NCBI GenBank assembly: GCA_017642695.1
Contig: JAEPQD010000001.1
Coordinates: 922,764-986,763 of the forward strand
From: Parvibaculum sp.
GTDB lineage: Bacteria; Pseudomonadota; Alphaproteobacteria; Parvibaculales; Parvibaculaceae
Reading direction: 5' to 3'
Length of the DNA stretch: 64,000 bases
In this document: piece by piece, positions 1-8,998 of the stretch
How the letters are laid out: every line of letters starts with the position of its first letter
How positions within the stretch are numbered: position 1 is the first letter of the stretch
Position numbers and translations under genes: made by a program
Notes under the pieces: generated by a model
Databases searched by the model: none
The model's input: the letters and a program-made list of their open reading frames with translations, nothing else
Told to the model about the DNA's origin: nothing

Positions 1-2
1 CG

Positions 3-830
3 CGCCTCGCGGGCGAGAAGGTCGATGTGACGCTGCCGGTGCGCGCAAGTGCGCTCGAAATGGGCCGCATCCATCCTCTCTCCCAGGTCTGGGACGAACT
101 CGTCGCGATTTTCGCCGATATGGGCTTCGCGGTGGAGCAAGGCCCGGACATCGAGACGGACCACTATAATTTTGGCGCGCTGAACTTCCCCGAAGGGCAC
201 CCCGCGCGCGAGATGCACGACACGTTCTATTTCGAGCCGAAGTCAGATGGTTCGCGCATGCTGCTCCGCACGCATACGAGCCCCGTGCAGGTGCGCACCA
301 TGGAAGCGGGCGAGCCGCCTTTCCGCTTCATCTGCCCCGGCCGCACCTATCGCTGCGACAGCGACCAGACGCATACGCCGCAGTTCCACCAGATCGAGGG
401 TCTCGTCATCGACGAGACGACGCATCTCGGCCACCTGAAATGGACGCTGGAGGAATTCCTGCGCGCCTTCTTCGAGGTGGAGGGCGTCGAACTTCGCATG
501 CGTCCGTCCTTTTTCCCTTTCACGGAGCCGTCGATGGAAGTCGATGTGCGCTGCGCGCGGCTCGGCAACGAGATCCGCATCGGTGAAGGCGACGACTGGC
601 TCGAAATTCTCGGCTGCGGCATGGTCCATCCGAACGTGCTCAAGTCGGCGGGCATCGACCCGGAGAAATATCAGGGCTTCGCCTTCGGCGTCGGGCTCGA
701 CCGTCTCGCCATGCTGAAATACGGCATCCCCGATCTGCGCGCCTTCTTCGAGAGCGACCTGCGCTGGCTCCGTCACTATGGCTTCGCCGCGCTCGACGTG
801 CCGACGCTTGCGGGAGGGCTCTCGTCGTGA
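3..830 (+). CDS. pheS: Phenylalanyl-tRNA synthetase alpha subunit, 5' end cut by window edge
   Basis: Catalytic alpha subunit of the PheS2-PheT2 enzyme that charges tRNA-Phe in the cytosol. The reading frame is open to the first base, so about 275 C-terminal residues are visible and roughly the first 80-90, including much of the N-terminal coiled coil, lie outside. A GTG at 27 is internal, not a start. Class II synthetase motifs are clear: motif 2 around [12 protein letters not shown] and [13 protein letters not shown], and motif 3 near [21 protein letters not shown]. The stop codon overlaps the pheT start by 4 nt (GTGA), implying translational coupling. Identification is secure. Confidence 0.97.
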   Translation, partial: RLAGEKVDVTLPVRASALEMGRIHPLSQVWDELVAIFADMGFAVEQGPDIETDHYNFGALNFPEGHPAREMHDTFYFEPKSDGSRMLLRTHTSPVQVRTMEAGEPPFRFICPGRTYRCDSDQTHTPQFHQIEGLVIDETTHLGHLKWTLEEFLRAFFEVEGVELRMRPSFFPFTEPSMEVDVRCARLGNEIRIGEGDDWLEILGCGMVHPNVLKSAGIDPEKYQGFAFGVGLDRLAMLKYGIPDLRAFFESDLRWLRHYGFAALDVPTLAGGLSS

Positions 831-3262
831 AGTTCACTCTGTCCTGGCTGAAGAACCCGCTCGAAACGAGCGCCTCGCTCGACGAGATCGTCGCGAAGCT
901 CACCATGCTCGGCCTTGAGGTCGAGGGCGTGGAAGATCCGGCGAAAAAGCTCGGCATTTTCTCCGTGGCGAAAGTGCTGGAAGCAGGCCCGCACCCCGAT
1001 GCCGACAAGCTGCAGGTGCTGAAGGTCGAGGCGCTTGTCGAAGGTGAAGTGAAGCAGTTACAGGTCGTCTGCGGCGCACCGAATGCACGCGCCGGCATGA
1101 CCGGTATCTTTGCGCCGCCAGGTGCGACGATCCCCGTCAACGGCATGGTGCTGAAACCGACGAAAATTCGCGGCGTCGAGTCGAACGGCATGATGTGTTC
1201 CGAGCGCGAGCTCGAACTCTCCGACGAGCATGAAGGCATCATCGACTTGCAAGGCGACTTCGCGGTGGGAACGCCTGCGGCGGAAGTGCTTGGGCGGAAC
1301 GATCCCGTGATCGAGATCGCGATCACGCCGAACCGTCCGGATTGCCTCGGCGTCTATGGCGTCGCGCGCGACCTGGCGGCGGCGGGCCTCGGCCGTCTTC
1401 TCGAAGGCGATCTGTCACCCGTGCCCGGTACGTTCGAAAGCCCGGTGGGCATTGAGCTCGACTTCCCCGCCGACGCGGCGAATGCCTGTCCCGTCTTTGC
1501 GGGCCGTCTCATCCGCGGCGTGAAGAATGGGCCTTCGCCCGCATGGCTTCAGACTTATCTCAAGGCCGTGGGCCTTCGCCCGATCAATGCGCTGGTCGAT
1601 ATCACGAACTTCATCTCGCTCGATCGCGCGCGCCCGCTCCACGTCTACGACGCGGCGACGCTCAAGGGGAACATCCGTGCGCGGCTCGGCCGCAAGGGCG
1701 AAGAGTTTCTCGCGCTCGACGGCAAGACCTACGAGATGGAAGAGCATTACACGGTCATCGCGGATGAAGAGAAGGTGCTCGGCCTTGGCGGCGTGATGGG
1801 CGGCGAGGCAAGCGGATCGACGGAAGAGACCGTCGACGTCTTCGTCGAGAGCGCCTATTTCGATCCCTACCGCACCGCGCGCACGGGCCGCGATACCGGC
1901 ATCGTGTCTGACGCACGTTATCGCTTCGAGCGCGGCGTCGATCCCGAATTCGTGCTGCCTGGTCTCGAACTCGCGACGAAAATGATCCTGAACCTCTGTG
2001 GCGGCGAGGCGTCGAATGTCATCGTCGCGGGCGAGGTGCCGGACGCGAAGAAGGTTATCGCGTTCGATCCCGACCGCATCGAAAAGCTCACTGGCCTCGC
2101 TTTGCCGAAATCGGAAGCAGTCGCAATCCTTTCCGCTCTTGGCTTCGGCGTGTCGGAAACGGGGGCGAAGCTTTCCGTTTCCGTACCGTCATGGCGGCCG
2201 GATGTGGAGGGCGAGGCCGACCTCGTGGAAGAAGTCGTGCGCGTACACGGGCTTTCGGAAGTGAAGTCGGCGGCGCTGCCGCGGCTTCATGCCGTCGCGA
2301 AACCCGTTCTCTCGCCGCGCCAGCGCCGCGAACGCCTGGCGCGCCGTGCGCTTGCCGCGCGCGGGCTGGTGGAGGCGGTCAACTGGTCCTTCATCTCGGA
2401 AGCGGAGGCGAACCTCTTTGGCGGCGGCAATGCTGCGCCGGGTCTGAAGCTCGCCAATCCGATCTCCGCAGAAATGAGCCATATGCGGCCGAGCCTGCTC
2501 GCGGGCCTTATCGCCGCGGCGGGCCGCAACATGGCGCGAGGCAATGCGGACATCGCGATGTTCGAGGTGGGCCAGCAGTTCGAGAGCGACGAGCCCTCGG
2601 GCCAGGTGCTTGCCGCGACGGGCCTTCGCCGCGGTACGGCGCGCCCGCTGGGCGCCGGCCGTCACTGGCAGGGCAAGGCCGGCCCCGTCGAGACGATGGA
2701 CGCGAAGGAAGATGCGGTGGCGCTGCTCTCGGCACTCGGCGCGCCGGTCGCGAGCTTCCAGATCGCGGCGGATGCGCCCGCCTGGTATCACCCGGGACGC
2801 TCCGGCGTCTTCCGTCTGGGCCCGAAGAACGTGATCGGCTATTTCGGAGAGCTTCATCCGCGCGTTCTCAGTGAGATGGATGTCGCGGGGCCGATTGTCG
2901 CCTTCGAGATCTTTCCGGATGCGATCCCCGAGCCGAAGCGTAAAGCCACGCGTGCGAAGCCACCGCTCGACATGTCCGACCTGCAGCCGCTCCGCCGCGA
3001 CTTTGCCTTCGTCGTCGCGGAAAGCGTGACGGCGGACCAGGCGATCCGCGCCGCGCGCGGCGCGGACAAGAAGCTGATCGTCGACGTGTCGCTCTTCGAC
3101 GTCTTCGAGGGCGGTTCTCTCGGCGAGGGACAGAAGTCGCTCGCCATCGAGGTGACGCTGCAACCCGTCGAGAAGACGCTGACCGACGAGGAAATCGAGG
3201 CGGTGTCGAAGCGGATCGTCGCGGCCGTAGAAAAGGCGACAGGCGGCACGCTTCGGAGCTAG
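827..3262 (+). CDS. pheT: Phenylalanyl-tRNA synthetase beta subunit
   Basis: Beta subunit of tetrameric phenylalanyl-tRNA synthetase, which carries editing and tRNA-binding functions. At 811 residues it has normal bacterial length. Domain order as read: an EMAP-like OB-fold tRNA-binding domain (about residues 40-150, with [13 protein letters not shown]), the B3/B4 editing region (about 210-380), B5 (about 410-480), a synthetase-like core, and a C-terminal ferredoxin-fold anticodon-binding domain (about 715-810, beginning near [12 protein letters not shown]). The start is GTG at 827, inside the last codons of pheS, so the two are translationally coupled. Confidence 0.98.
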   Translation: MKFTLSWLKNPLETSASLDEIVAKLTMLGLEVEGVEDPAKKLGIFSVAKVLEAGPHPDADKLQVLKVEALVEGEVKQLQVVCGAPNARAGMTGIFAPPGATIPVNGMVLKPTKIRGVESNGMMCSERELELSDEHEGIIDLQGDFAVGTPAAEVLGRNDPVIEIAITPNRPDCLGVYGVARDLAAAGLGRLLEGDLSPVPGTFESPVGIELDFPADAANACPVFAGRLIRGVKNGPSPAWLQTYLKAVGLRPINALVDITNFISLDRARPLHVYDAATLKGNIRARLGRKGEEFLALDGKTYEMEEHYTVIADEEKVLGLGGVMGGEASGSTEETVDVFVESAYFDPYRTARTGRDTGIVSDARYRFERGVDPEFVLPGLELATKMILNLCGGEASNVIVAGEVPDAKKVIAFDPDRIEKLTGLALPKSEAVAILSALGFGVSETGAKLSVSVPSWRPDVEGEADLVEEVVRVHGLSEVKSAALPRLHAVAKPVLSPRQRRERLARRALAARGLVEAVNWSFISEAEANLFGGGNAAPGLKLANPISAEMSHMRPSLLAGLIAAAGRNMARGNADIAMFEVGQQFESDEPSGQVLAATGLRRGTARPLGAGRHWQGKAGPVETMDAKEDAVALLSALGAPVASFQIAADAPAWYHPGRSGVFRLGPKNVIGYFGELHPRVLSEMDVAGPIVAFEIFPDAIPEPKRKATRAKPPLDMSDLQPLRRDFAFVVAESVTADQAIRAARGADKKLIVDVSLFDVFEGGSLGEGQKSLAIEVTLQPVEKTLTDEEIEAVSKRIVAAVEKATGGTLRS

Positions 3263-3287
3263 ACTGATCCGCTCTGGGGAGGGGTGG

Positions 3288-4088
3288 ATGACTTTCGAGC
3301 CTTACGAGATTTCGCGCAAAGACAAATCCGGCGCTGCGATCCGCCTGTGCGGCCGCAGCATCGGGCCCGCCGGCGGCCGGCCTGTCGTCATGCTGGCGTC
3401 GCTCGGGCGGCCGGGCGGCGACTTCGATGATGTTGCAAGCGCGCTGGCCGAGGCAGGCTACCGCGTGACGCTGCCGGAACCGCGCGGTATCGGCGGTAGC
3501 AAGGGGCCGATGGACAGTCTCACGCTGCACGACCTCGCGGAGGACGTGGCGGCGGTGATCGAGAGCGAGACGTCAGCTCCCGTCACGCTCATCGGCCACG
3601 CATTCGGCAATCGCCTTGCGCGGACGACCGCCGCCGACCGCCCGGAACTCGTCTCGCGCGTCGTCCTGCTCGCCTGCGGCGGCCTGATCGAAATGCCGGA
3701 GAAGGCACGCGAGGCGCTGATGGGCTGCTTCGATGAAAGCCTCTCGCCGGAGGACCATATCGAATGCGTGCGCTACGGCTTTTTCGCGGAAGGGAACGAC
3801 CCGGAAGTCTGGCGCGGCGGCTGGTACCGGCCAGTGATGCGGATGCAATCCTTCGCCGTACGCCAGACACCCGTCGAGGATTGGTGGGAAGCGGGCGGCC
3901 AGCCGATCCTTGTCGTGCAGGCGCTGGAAGACGCGATTGCGCTCCCGGCGAATGCGCACGACCTGAAGAAGCGTATGGGCGATCGAGCGACGCTGGTTGA
4001 ACTGCCAAATGCGGGCCACGCCATGCTGCCGGAGCAGCCGGAGCGGATCGTCTCCGCGATCCGGGCCTATGTCGAGGAAGCAGGGTAG
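3288..4088 (+). CDS. Alpha/beta hydrolase-fold protein with Ala at the nucleophile position
   Basis: A 266-residue alpha/beta hydrolase-fold protein. The fold is recognisable from the oxyanion-side strand (VVMLASLGRPGGDFDDV), the PRGIGGS turn, the nucleophile elbow and the late catalytic histidine (NAGHAMLPEQPERI, His244). The elbow reads IGHAFGNR: the residue that should be the serine nucleophile is Ala105 (codon GCA at 3600-3602). Ordinary ester hydrolysis is therefore unlikely unless another residue substitutes. It is followed after 4 nt by a crotonase-family gene, so the pair is probably co-transcribed and may act on acyl-CoA-like compounds. That role is inference. A plausible SD (GGGGAGGGG) precedes the ATG. 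Confidence 0.85.
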   Translation: MTFEPYEISRKDKSGAAIRLCGRSIGPAGGRPVVMLASLGRPGGDFDDVASALAEAGYRVTLPEPRGIGGSKGPMDSLTLHDLAEDVAAVIESETSAPVTLIGHAFGNRLARTTAADRPELVSRVVLLACGGLIEMPEKAREALMGCFDESLSPEDHIECVRYGFFAEGNDPEVWRGGWYRPVMRMQSFAVRQTPVEDWWEAGGQPILVVQALEDAIALPANAHDLKKRMGDRATLVELPNAGHAMLPEQPERIVSAIRAYVEEAG

Positions 4089-4092
4089 CGAG

Positions 4093-4917
4093 ATGGAACT
4101 GAAAACGATCCGCTACACGCTCGAAAACGGCATCGCGACGGTGATGCTGTCGCGCCCGAAGCGTCGCAACGCCTGGACGGGCCGCATGCACACCGAATAC
4201 CGCTGGGTGCTGGCGGAAGCGGACAGGGACCCGAAAGTCCGCGTCATCGTCGTGACGGGCGACCCGGAGGGAAAGGCCTTCTGCGCGGGCGCCGACATGG
4301 CGGCCCTCGAAGGCCATTCGGAGAAAGGCCGCTACGATAGCGGCACGACCGACGACATAGCGAAACCGGGCTATGGCGTCGCGCGGGAGTTCGACGCGAC
4401 CTTCGCCTATCACTTCGGGCTGACGAAGCCGGTCATCGCCGCCATCAACGGCGCGGCGGCTGGCGTCGGCCTCGTGCTCGCGGCCTATGCCGATCTCCGC
4501 TTCTGCGTCCCCGGCGCGAAGTTCACCGCCGCCCATGGCCGTTTCAACTTCCCGGCCGAGTTCGGTCTTTCCTGGGTGCTGCCCCGGATCGTGGGGTTGA
4601 CCCATGCGAACGACATATTGCTTTCGAGCCGGGTCTTTACCTCGGAAGAGGCGATGGAGATGGGGTTTCTGAACAAGCTGCTGCCGGAAGCAGACCTCAT
4701 GCCCCATGTCATGGGCTATGCCCGCCAGATGGCGGACGGCGTCTCGCCGGGATCGCTTCGCGAGACGAAACGGCAGGTTTACACGGACCTCCACGGGGAC
4801 GCCGCCGCCTCGGTCGTGGCCGCCGAGCGCCTGCTCGAGGAAATGATCAAGCACCCCGACTACAAGGAAGGGGTCAAGGCCTGGATGGAGAGGCGCAAGG
4901 CGAGCTGGCAGGGCTGA
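4093..4917 (+). CDS. Enoyl-CoA hydratase/isomerase (crotonase) family protein
   Basis: A 274-residue crotonase-superfamily protein, expected to act on an acyl-CoA thioester in the cytosol. The first oxyanion-hole segment is clear ([10 protein letters not shown]), and the second is [19 protein letters not shown]. At the position of the first catalytic Glu of classical enoyl-CoA hydratases there is Val (GVGLVLA). A Glu further on ([12 protein letters not shown]) aligns with the AEHG-type motif seen in related hydratases. Substrate and even reaction type are therefore open. The ATG at 4093 is chosen because an upstream in-frame ATG at 3997 lies deep within the preceding hydrolase gene and its translation has no family similarity. 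Confidence 0.88.
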   Translation: MELKTIRYTLENGIATVMLSRPKRRNAWTGRMHTEYRWVLAEADRDPKVRVIVVTGDPEGKAFCAGADMAALEGHSEKGRYDSGTTDDIAKPGYGVAREFDATFAYHFGLTKPVIAAINGAAAGVGLVLAAYADLRFCVPGAKFTAAHGRFNFPAEFGLSWVLPRIVGLTHANDILLSSRVFTSEEAMEMGFLNKLLPEADLMPHVMGYARQMADGVSPGSLRETKRQVYTDLHGDAAASVVAAERLLEEMIKHPDYKEGVKAWMERRKASWQG

Positions 4918-4936
4918 GAGGCAAAAAAGGCCGCAA

Positions 4937-4965
4937 TTGGCTTGCGACCCGGCCAATGCTATATG
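4937..4965 (+). promoter_or_regulatory. Putative sigma-70-type promoter for lepA
   Basis: TTGGCT (4937-4942) and TATATG (4960-4965) are separated by 17 nt, with a TG one base upstream of the -10 (extended -10 type). Predicted initiation is about 20 nt before the lepA ATG at 4992. It was found by eye only and there is no transcript evidence. Confidence 0.45.
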
Positions 4966-4991
4966 GGCCCGTCCGCGAACCAGTAGGCCCC

Positions 4992-6794
4992 ATGACAGAC
5001 CTCTCCCATATCCGCAACTTCTCGATCATTGCCCATATCGACCACGGCAAGTCGACCCTCGCCGACCGGCTGATTCAACTTTGCGGCGGTCTGACCGTGC
5101 GCGAGATGAAGGAGCAGGTGCTCGATTCGATGGACATCGAGCGCGAGCGCGGTATCACCATCAAGGCGCAGACGGTCCGTCTCGAATACAAGGCGAACAA
5201 CGGTGAGACCTATGAGCTGAACCTTATCGACACGCCCGGCCATGTCGACTTCGCCTATGAGGTGAACCGCTCGCTCGCGGCCTGCGAGGGCTCGCTTCTC
5301 GTCGTCGATGCCAGCCAGGGTGTCGAGGCACAGACGCTCGCGAACGTCTATCATGCGCTCGATGTGAATCACGAAATCATACCCGTCCTCAACAAGATCG
5401 ACCTGCCGGCCGCTGACCCGGCGAAGACGCGCCAGCAGATCGAGGACGTGATCGGCCTCGACGCGTCGGAAGCCGTGGAGATCTCCGCAAAAAGCGGCAT
5501 CGGCATTCCCGACGTGCTGGAAGCAATCGTGAATCGTCTGCCGGCGCCGAAGGGCGATGCCGCCGCACCGCTGAAGGCGATGCTGGTCGACAGCTGGTAC
5601 GACGCCTATCTCGGTGTTGTCGTGCTGGTACGCATCATCGACGGCGAGCTCAAGAAGGGCCAGCGCGTCAAGATGATGAAGACGGGTGGCACCTACACGA
5701 TCGATCAGGTCGGCATCTTCAAGCCGAAGAAGGAAGCGGTCGCCAGCCTCACGCCCGGCGAGATCGGCTATTTCACAGCCTCGATCAAGGAAGTTGCCGA
5801 TACCCGTGTCGGCGACACGCTGACGGAAGAAAAACGGCCGACCGCGAATGCGCTGCCGGGCTTCCAGCCGGCGCAACCTGTCGTCTTCTGCGGGCTCTTC
5901 CCTGTGGATGCCGCCGAGTTCGAGGATCTGCGCGATGCGATGGGCCGTCTCCGTCTAAACGATGCGAGCTTCGAGTACGAGATGGAAACCTCGGCCGCGC
6001 TCGGCTTCGGCTTCCGGTGCGGATTTCTGGGTCTGCTTCATCTCGAGATCGTGCGCGAGCGACTGGAGCGCGAGTTCGACATCGACCTCATCACGACGGC
6101 ACCATCCGTTATCTACCAACTTCACATGATCGATGGCTCAATCGTAGAGATGCACAATCCCGCCGACATGCCGGACCTCACGCGCATCGATCATATCGAG
6201 GAGCCGTGGATCAAGGCGACGATTCTGGTACCCGATGAATACCTGGGTGCGGTGTTGAAGCTTTGCGAGGATCGCCGTGGCCACCAGGTGGATCTCACCT
6301 ATGCAGGTTCGCGCGCCATGCTTGTCTATCGCCTGCCGCTGAACGAGGTGGTGCTCGATTTCTACGACAGGCTGAAATCCGTTAGCCGCGGCTATGCGAG
6401 TTTCGATTACCAGATCGAGGGGTACCAGGAAGACGACCTCGTCAAGATGTCGATCCTGGTCAACGAGGAGCCCGTGGATGCGCTCGCGACCATCGTTCAC
6501 CGCTCGCGGGCCGAACAGCGCGGCCGCATGATGTGCGAAAAGCTGAAGGAACTGATCCCGAAGCATCTCTTCAAGATTCCGATCCAGGCAGCGATCGGCG
6601 GCCGCGTCATCGCGCGGGAGACGATCTCGGCCATGCGCAAGGACGTCACCGCGAAGTGTTATGGCGGCGACATCACCCGCAAGCGCAAGCTTCTGGAGAA
6701 GCAGAAGGAAGGCAAGAAGAAGATGCGGCAGTTCGGTCGTGTCGAGATTCCGCAGGACGCCTTCATCTCCGCGCTGAAGATGGACGCGAACTGA
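4992..6794 (+). CDS. lepA: Elongation factor 4 (LepA), back-translocating GTPase
   Basis: Ribosome-associated GTPase of the translation-factor family. It has 600 residues, almost exactly the E. coli length. G-domain motifs are complete: [13 protein letters not shown] (G1), RGITIKAQ (G2), DTPGHVDF (G3), NKIDLP (G4) and SAKSGIG (G5). The LepA-specific C-terminal domain ends in the basic [19 protein letters not shown] stretch. I start at the ATG at 4992 ([20 protein letters not shown]). An upstream in-frame start at 4956 would add unlikely residues overlapping the promoter. The gene is monocistronic, followed by a strong terminator. Confidence 0.98.
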   Translation: MTDLSHIRNFSIIAHIDHGKSTLADRLIQLCGGLTVREMKEQVLDSMDIERERGITIKAQTVRLEYKANNGETYELNLIDTPGHVDFAYEVNRSLAACEGSLLVVDASQGVEAQTLANVYHALDVNHEIIPVLNKIDLPAADPAKTRQQIEDVIGLDASEAVEISAKSGIGIPDVLEAIVNRLPAPKGDAAAPLKAMLVDSWYDAYLGVVVLVRIIDGELKKGQRVKMMKTGGTYTIDQVGIFKPKKEAVASLTPGEIGYFTASIKEVADTRVGDTLTEEKRPTANALPGFQPAQPVVFCGLFPVDAAEFEDLRDAMGRLRLNDASFEYEMETSAALGFGFRCGFLGLLHLEIVRERLEREFDIDLITTAPSVIYQLHMIDGSIVEMHNPADMPDLTRIDHIEEPWIKATILVPDEYLGAVLKLCEDRRGHQVDLTYAGSRAMLVYRLPLNEVVLDFYDRLKSVSRGYASFDYQIEGYQEDDLVKMSILVNEEPVDALATIVHRSRAEQRGRMMCEKLKELIPKHLFKIPIQAAIGGRVIARETISAMRKDVTAKCYGGDITRKRKLLEKQKEGKKKMRQFGRVEIPQDAFISALKMDAN

Positions 6795-6822
6795 GCTGTT
6801 CGCCTGTTTGACCGCAAACAAA

Positions 6823-6848
6823 AAAGGCCGCCCCGAAGGGCGGCCTTT
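6823..6848 (+). terminator. Rho-independent terminator after lepA (bidirectional)
   Basis: Inverted repeat AAAGGCCGCCC / GGGCGGCCTTT with a 4-nt loop, with A-tract and T-tract flanks. It sits 28 bp after the lepA stop and also serves the convergent minus-strand gene ending at 6870. Confidence 0.85.
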
Positions 6849-6869
6849 CTTGCGTTCAGCTTTCTCGTC

Positions 6870-7166
6870 TCAGTCGGCCCGGCGCAGCAGGGCGATGAGG
6901 CCCGCGAGCACGATACCGATAATGCCGAGAACACCCCATGCCGGAAATGCCATGACCTCGGCGATTGGGCTCTTCAGGCCCTCCGGCGCGCCGGATTCGG
7001 CCCAGGAGACGAAGGCGTCGCGGCTTCCCTCATGCACCAGCGCCCAGAACTCGCTGAATGACCGCATGGTCACCTCGCCGGCTTCCAGCGAAAGCAACGC
7101 ATCCGACCCCAGCGCCATCAGGGCAGCGATGATAAAAAGAAGTCCTAGCAGCCTGAAAACGACCAT
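6870..7166 (-). CDS. Small two-segment membrane protein, function unknown
   Basis: A 98-residue protein with a hydrophobic N-terminal segment (about residues 4-20, FRLLGLLFIIAALMALGSDA) and a second one near the C-terminus (about 75-93). The latter is followed by RRAD, giving a likely two-pass inner-membrane topology with a short hydrophilic loop of about 50 residues rich in Glu and Ser. I do not recognise a named family. Codon use and GC-rich wobble match neighbours. It is convergent with lepA across a shared terminator, and the next feature upstream on the other side is tRNA-Ser. Confidence 0.7.
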   Translation of the reverse strand: MVVFRLLGLLFIIAALMALGSDALLSLEAGEVTMRSFSEFWALVHEGSRDAFVSWAESGAPEGLKSPIAEVMAFPAWGVLGIIGIVLAGLIALLRRAD

Positions 7167-7299
7167 GACACGAGCCCCCCAGCCCTACGCAGTGATTATA
7201 GAAACAACGACCCGAACGGTAGCCGGATCGAGTGTGCCAAACAAGCACACTTCTGCGAAGAAGTTTGGCAGATCAACGAGCTAAACCCCGTGATCCCGG

Positions 7300-7327
7300 T
7301 TGATTCAGGTCTTTTGTCGCGTATAGT
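7300..7327 (+). promoter_or_regulatory. Putative promoter of tRNA-Ser
   Basis: TTGATT (7300-7305), a 16-nt spacer and TATAGT (7322-7327). The -10 ends 33 nt before the tRNA 5' end. Assigned by eye. Confidence 0.5.
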
Positions 7328-7360
7328 GCCGCGGCTATCGCCCGCCGCGTCGGGCGACCC

Positions 7361-7450
7361 GGAGGGGTGGCCGAGTGGCTGAAGGCGCACGCTTGGAAAG
7401 CGTGTATACGGGAAACCGTATCGAGGGTTCGAATCCCTCTCCCTCCGCCA
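7361..7450 (+). tRNA. tRNA-Ser(GGA)
   Basis: A 90-nt class II tRNA. The acceptor stem GGAGGGG pairs with TCCCTCC (last pair G-U). The discriminator is G, with an encoded CCA at 7448-7450. The anticodon stem CACGC/GCGTG encloses the loop TTGGAAA with anticodon GGA at 7395-7397, reading UCC and UCU. A long variable arm (TATACGGGAAACCGTA) confirms a serine-type tRNA. The T-loop TTCGAAT is canonical. No integrase or duplicated 3' end is adjacent, so it is not visibly used as an attachment site. Confidence 0.97.
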
Positions 7451-7662
7451 ACCAGATTACTTACCCGAATCAATAAGTTAGATGCCTTGGTGGCTTGCAG
7501 CCGGACCCCGGTTCGCGCGGTCTCGCAGGGTCCCGTTCATCCGCCCCGTTCTCTTGCAGGTGGGTGTCACTGTTACGGGTAATATCCTGAGGCAGAATTG
7601 CTACAGGGATCCGCGAAACATGGTTAACGCGGATTCTGAAGGTCTGCAGACTGGCCTGTAAA

Positions 7663-8229
7663 TCAGTTTGTGCGCGCGACCGAGACCGCGCGGCGCGGTT
7701 TCAGATAAGCCACTTCCGCGAAATCGATCGAGTCGGTGATCGTACTGCTGACGGGCGAACTATAGGCGTAGCTCACTTCGACGAAGATCACACTCGTGCC
7801 AGCGCTGGTGAGTCCGGCAGGCAGGGTGACGTTCGAATTTACGGTGCGCGGCGCAATATTGTACCCGTCGCTCCATGCGACCTTGTTCGCCCCGCCAGAA
7901 TTGGCGACCACGCTTGTGACGCGGATTGTGAGTGGCGTTGTGCTGAGAGGGTAGAGAAGGGCGGAGCTCGCGGCGAAGACGTCGGCCATGTCGGCGTTGC
8001 TCACCGACGCGGCCTGCGCCACCAGATCGGCGGCGGTATAGGCAACGGCGCTGACGCGCCGACCCGCCGTCAGCATCTGCGTGGCTTCGAAGGTACCGAA
8101 ATAGAATACGAGCATCAGCGGAAAGATCAGCGCGAATTCCACTGCCGCCAAGCCGCCTGCATTGCGAAGAAAACGGCCTAGCGGGCGTTTTTCGCGGTGG
8201 GATTTTGCTTGATTACACGTCTTGCCCAT
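7663..8229 (-). CDS. TadE-like pseudopilin of the tight-adherence pilus
   Basis: A 188-residue TadE/TadF-type minor pseudopilin. A basic leader (about 25 residues) is followed by the prepilin-like segment GGLAAVEFALIFPLMLVFYFG, with Glu at the +5-type position of a processed hydrophobic helix. The remainder is a Ser/Thr/Val-rich extracytoplasmic domain. Such proteins are cut by the Tad prepilin peptidase and sit in or at the base of the Flp pilus. The SD GGAGAAGG immediately precedes the ATG. It is probably co-transcribed with the second TadE-like gene 12 nt upstream. Confidence 0.88.
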   Translation of the reverse strand: MGKTCNQAKSHREKRPLGRFLRNAGGLAAVEFALIFPLMLVFYFGTFEATQMLTAGRRVSAVAYTAADLVAQAASVSNADMADVFAASSALLYPLSTTPLTIRVTSVVANSGGANKVAWSDGYNIAPRTVNSNVTLPAGLTSAGTSVIFVEVSYAYSSPVSSTITDSIDFAEVAYLKPRRAVSVARTN

Positions 8230-8241
8230 GTTCCTTCTCCG

Positions 8242-8796
8242 TCAGCCTGCCGGCAAAAAGGTGCCGAAGGGCTCGTTCCGGAAGGCGGCGCTGGCGGCGA
8301 CGAGATGACCGCCCCCTTCAAGGTTCGAAAGGCCGACAATGGAAGGGCCGACGATGCCCCAGGAAAAGTAGACCCGGACGAGAACGATGTCACCGGCGCT
8401 ACCCGGCTGAAACACAGTCGTTTCGACGATGTTGCCGTCTCCATCGATCAGGGCGGGCGGGGTTACGCTGCCGAAACTGCTGAACTTGCGAACGTCGACA
8501 TGGACATCACTCGCGCAGTCGCTGACCAAGGTAAGCCTGTCACAAATGTAGCTTTTGAACTGGGCTTCGGTCATGCCGCCGCTCTGCACCTGACCTGTGC
8601 GTATGAGGCGGCCCGCATCGGCGACGACGCTGTCGAGATTGGCGTTGCTGAAATAGATGACGGAGGTTTCGATAAGGGCGAACAGAAGAGCGAAGAAGGG
8701 CATCGCAAGCAGGCTGAATTCGATAGCCGTGGCGCCGCTTCGCGAACGGCGAAAGCCGCGCAATGTCCAGCGTCTTTCTACTTTTGACTCACGCAT
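8242..8796 (-). CDS. Second TadE-like pseudopilin (TadE/TadF family)
   Basis: A 184-residue pseudopilin. The N-terminal region RSGATAIEFSLLAMPFFALL is a classic TadE processing and transmembrane segment. The C-terminal domain contains two Cys (YICDRLTLVSDCASD) that may form a disulfide outside the membrane. The ATG at 8796 (MRESKVERRW) is preferred to an upstream in-frame start at 8898, which would add 34 residues ahead of the basic leader. This gene leads the minus-strand pair and is divergent from tadG across about 200 bp containing an inverted repeat and a CtrA-like box. Confidence 0.87.
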   Translation of the reverse strand: MRESKVERRWTLRGFRRSRSGATAIEFSLLAMPFFALLFALIETSVIYFSNANLDSVVADAGRLIRTGQVQSGGMTEAQFKSYICDRLTLVSDCASDVHVDVRKFSSFGSVTPPALIDGDGNIVETTVFQPGSAGDIVLVRVYFSWGIVGPSIVGLSNLEGGGHLVAASAAFRNEPFGTFLPAG

Positions 8797-8855
8797 GTGC
8801 TGCCCTCGCGCCCGCAAGGTTTTCGCGGCGGTCTCTCTAGATAGCGCTCCGGCGG

Positions 8856-8869
8856 TTACCAAAAGGTAA
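8856..8869. promoter_or_regulatory. Inverted repeat in the tadE/tadG divergent region
   Basis: TTACC-AAAA-GGTAA perfect inverted repeat 60 bp upstream of the minus-strand TadE-like start. It has operator-like dimensions. No regulator can be assigned. Confidence 0.35.
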
Positions 8870-8893
8870 GTGAGTCCAGTTTTCACCGTTTCA

Positions 8894-8908
8894 TTCACAT
8901 CTTCTTAA
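8894..8908. promoter_or_regulatory. Near-consensus CtrA-like box between tadE and tadG
   Basis: TTCA-N7-TTAA, a 7 of 8 match to the CtrA box TTAA-N7-TTAA known from Caulobacter, followed by C as in many sites. It lies about 90 bp upstream of tadG and about 100 bp upstream of the TadE-like pair. It is weaker than the two perfect boxes at 11037 and 11943. Confidence 0.4.
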
Positions 8909-8998
8909 CGGCGCGGAACCTACAACGGCTGAGTGCACAATCCCGTCTCCCGCCATGCTGCTGCTGGCTGTGGAGACCGACGAGGTGGGTTCCGGCTT

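Noticed and set aside
3589..4956. Long open frame on the minus strand opposite the hydrolase and crotonase genes
   Set aside because: Both sense genes have clear family motifs and an operon-like arrangement. The antisense product is low-complexity Arg/His/Pro-rich and lacks family features.
7361..7450. tRNA-Ser as an integration site of a mobile element
   Set aside because: No integrase, no direct repeat of the tRNA 3' end and no change in gene style nearby. The tad locus beside it looks like resident DNA.
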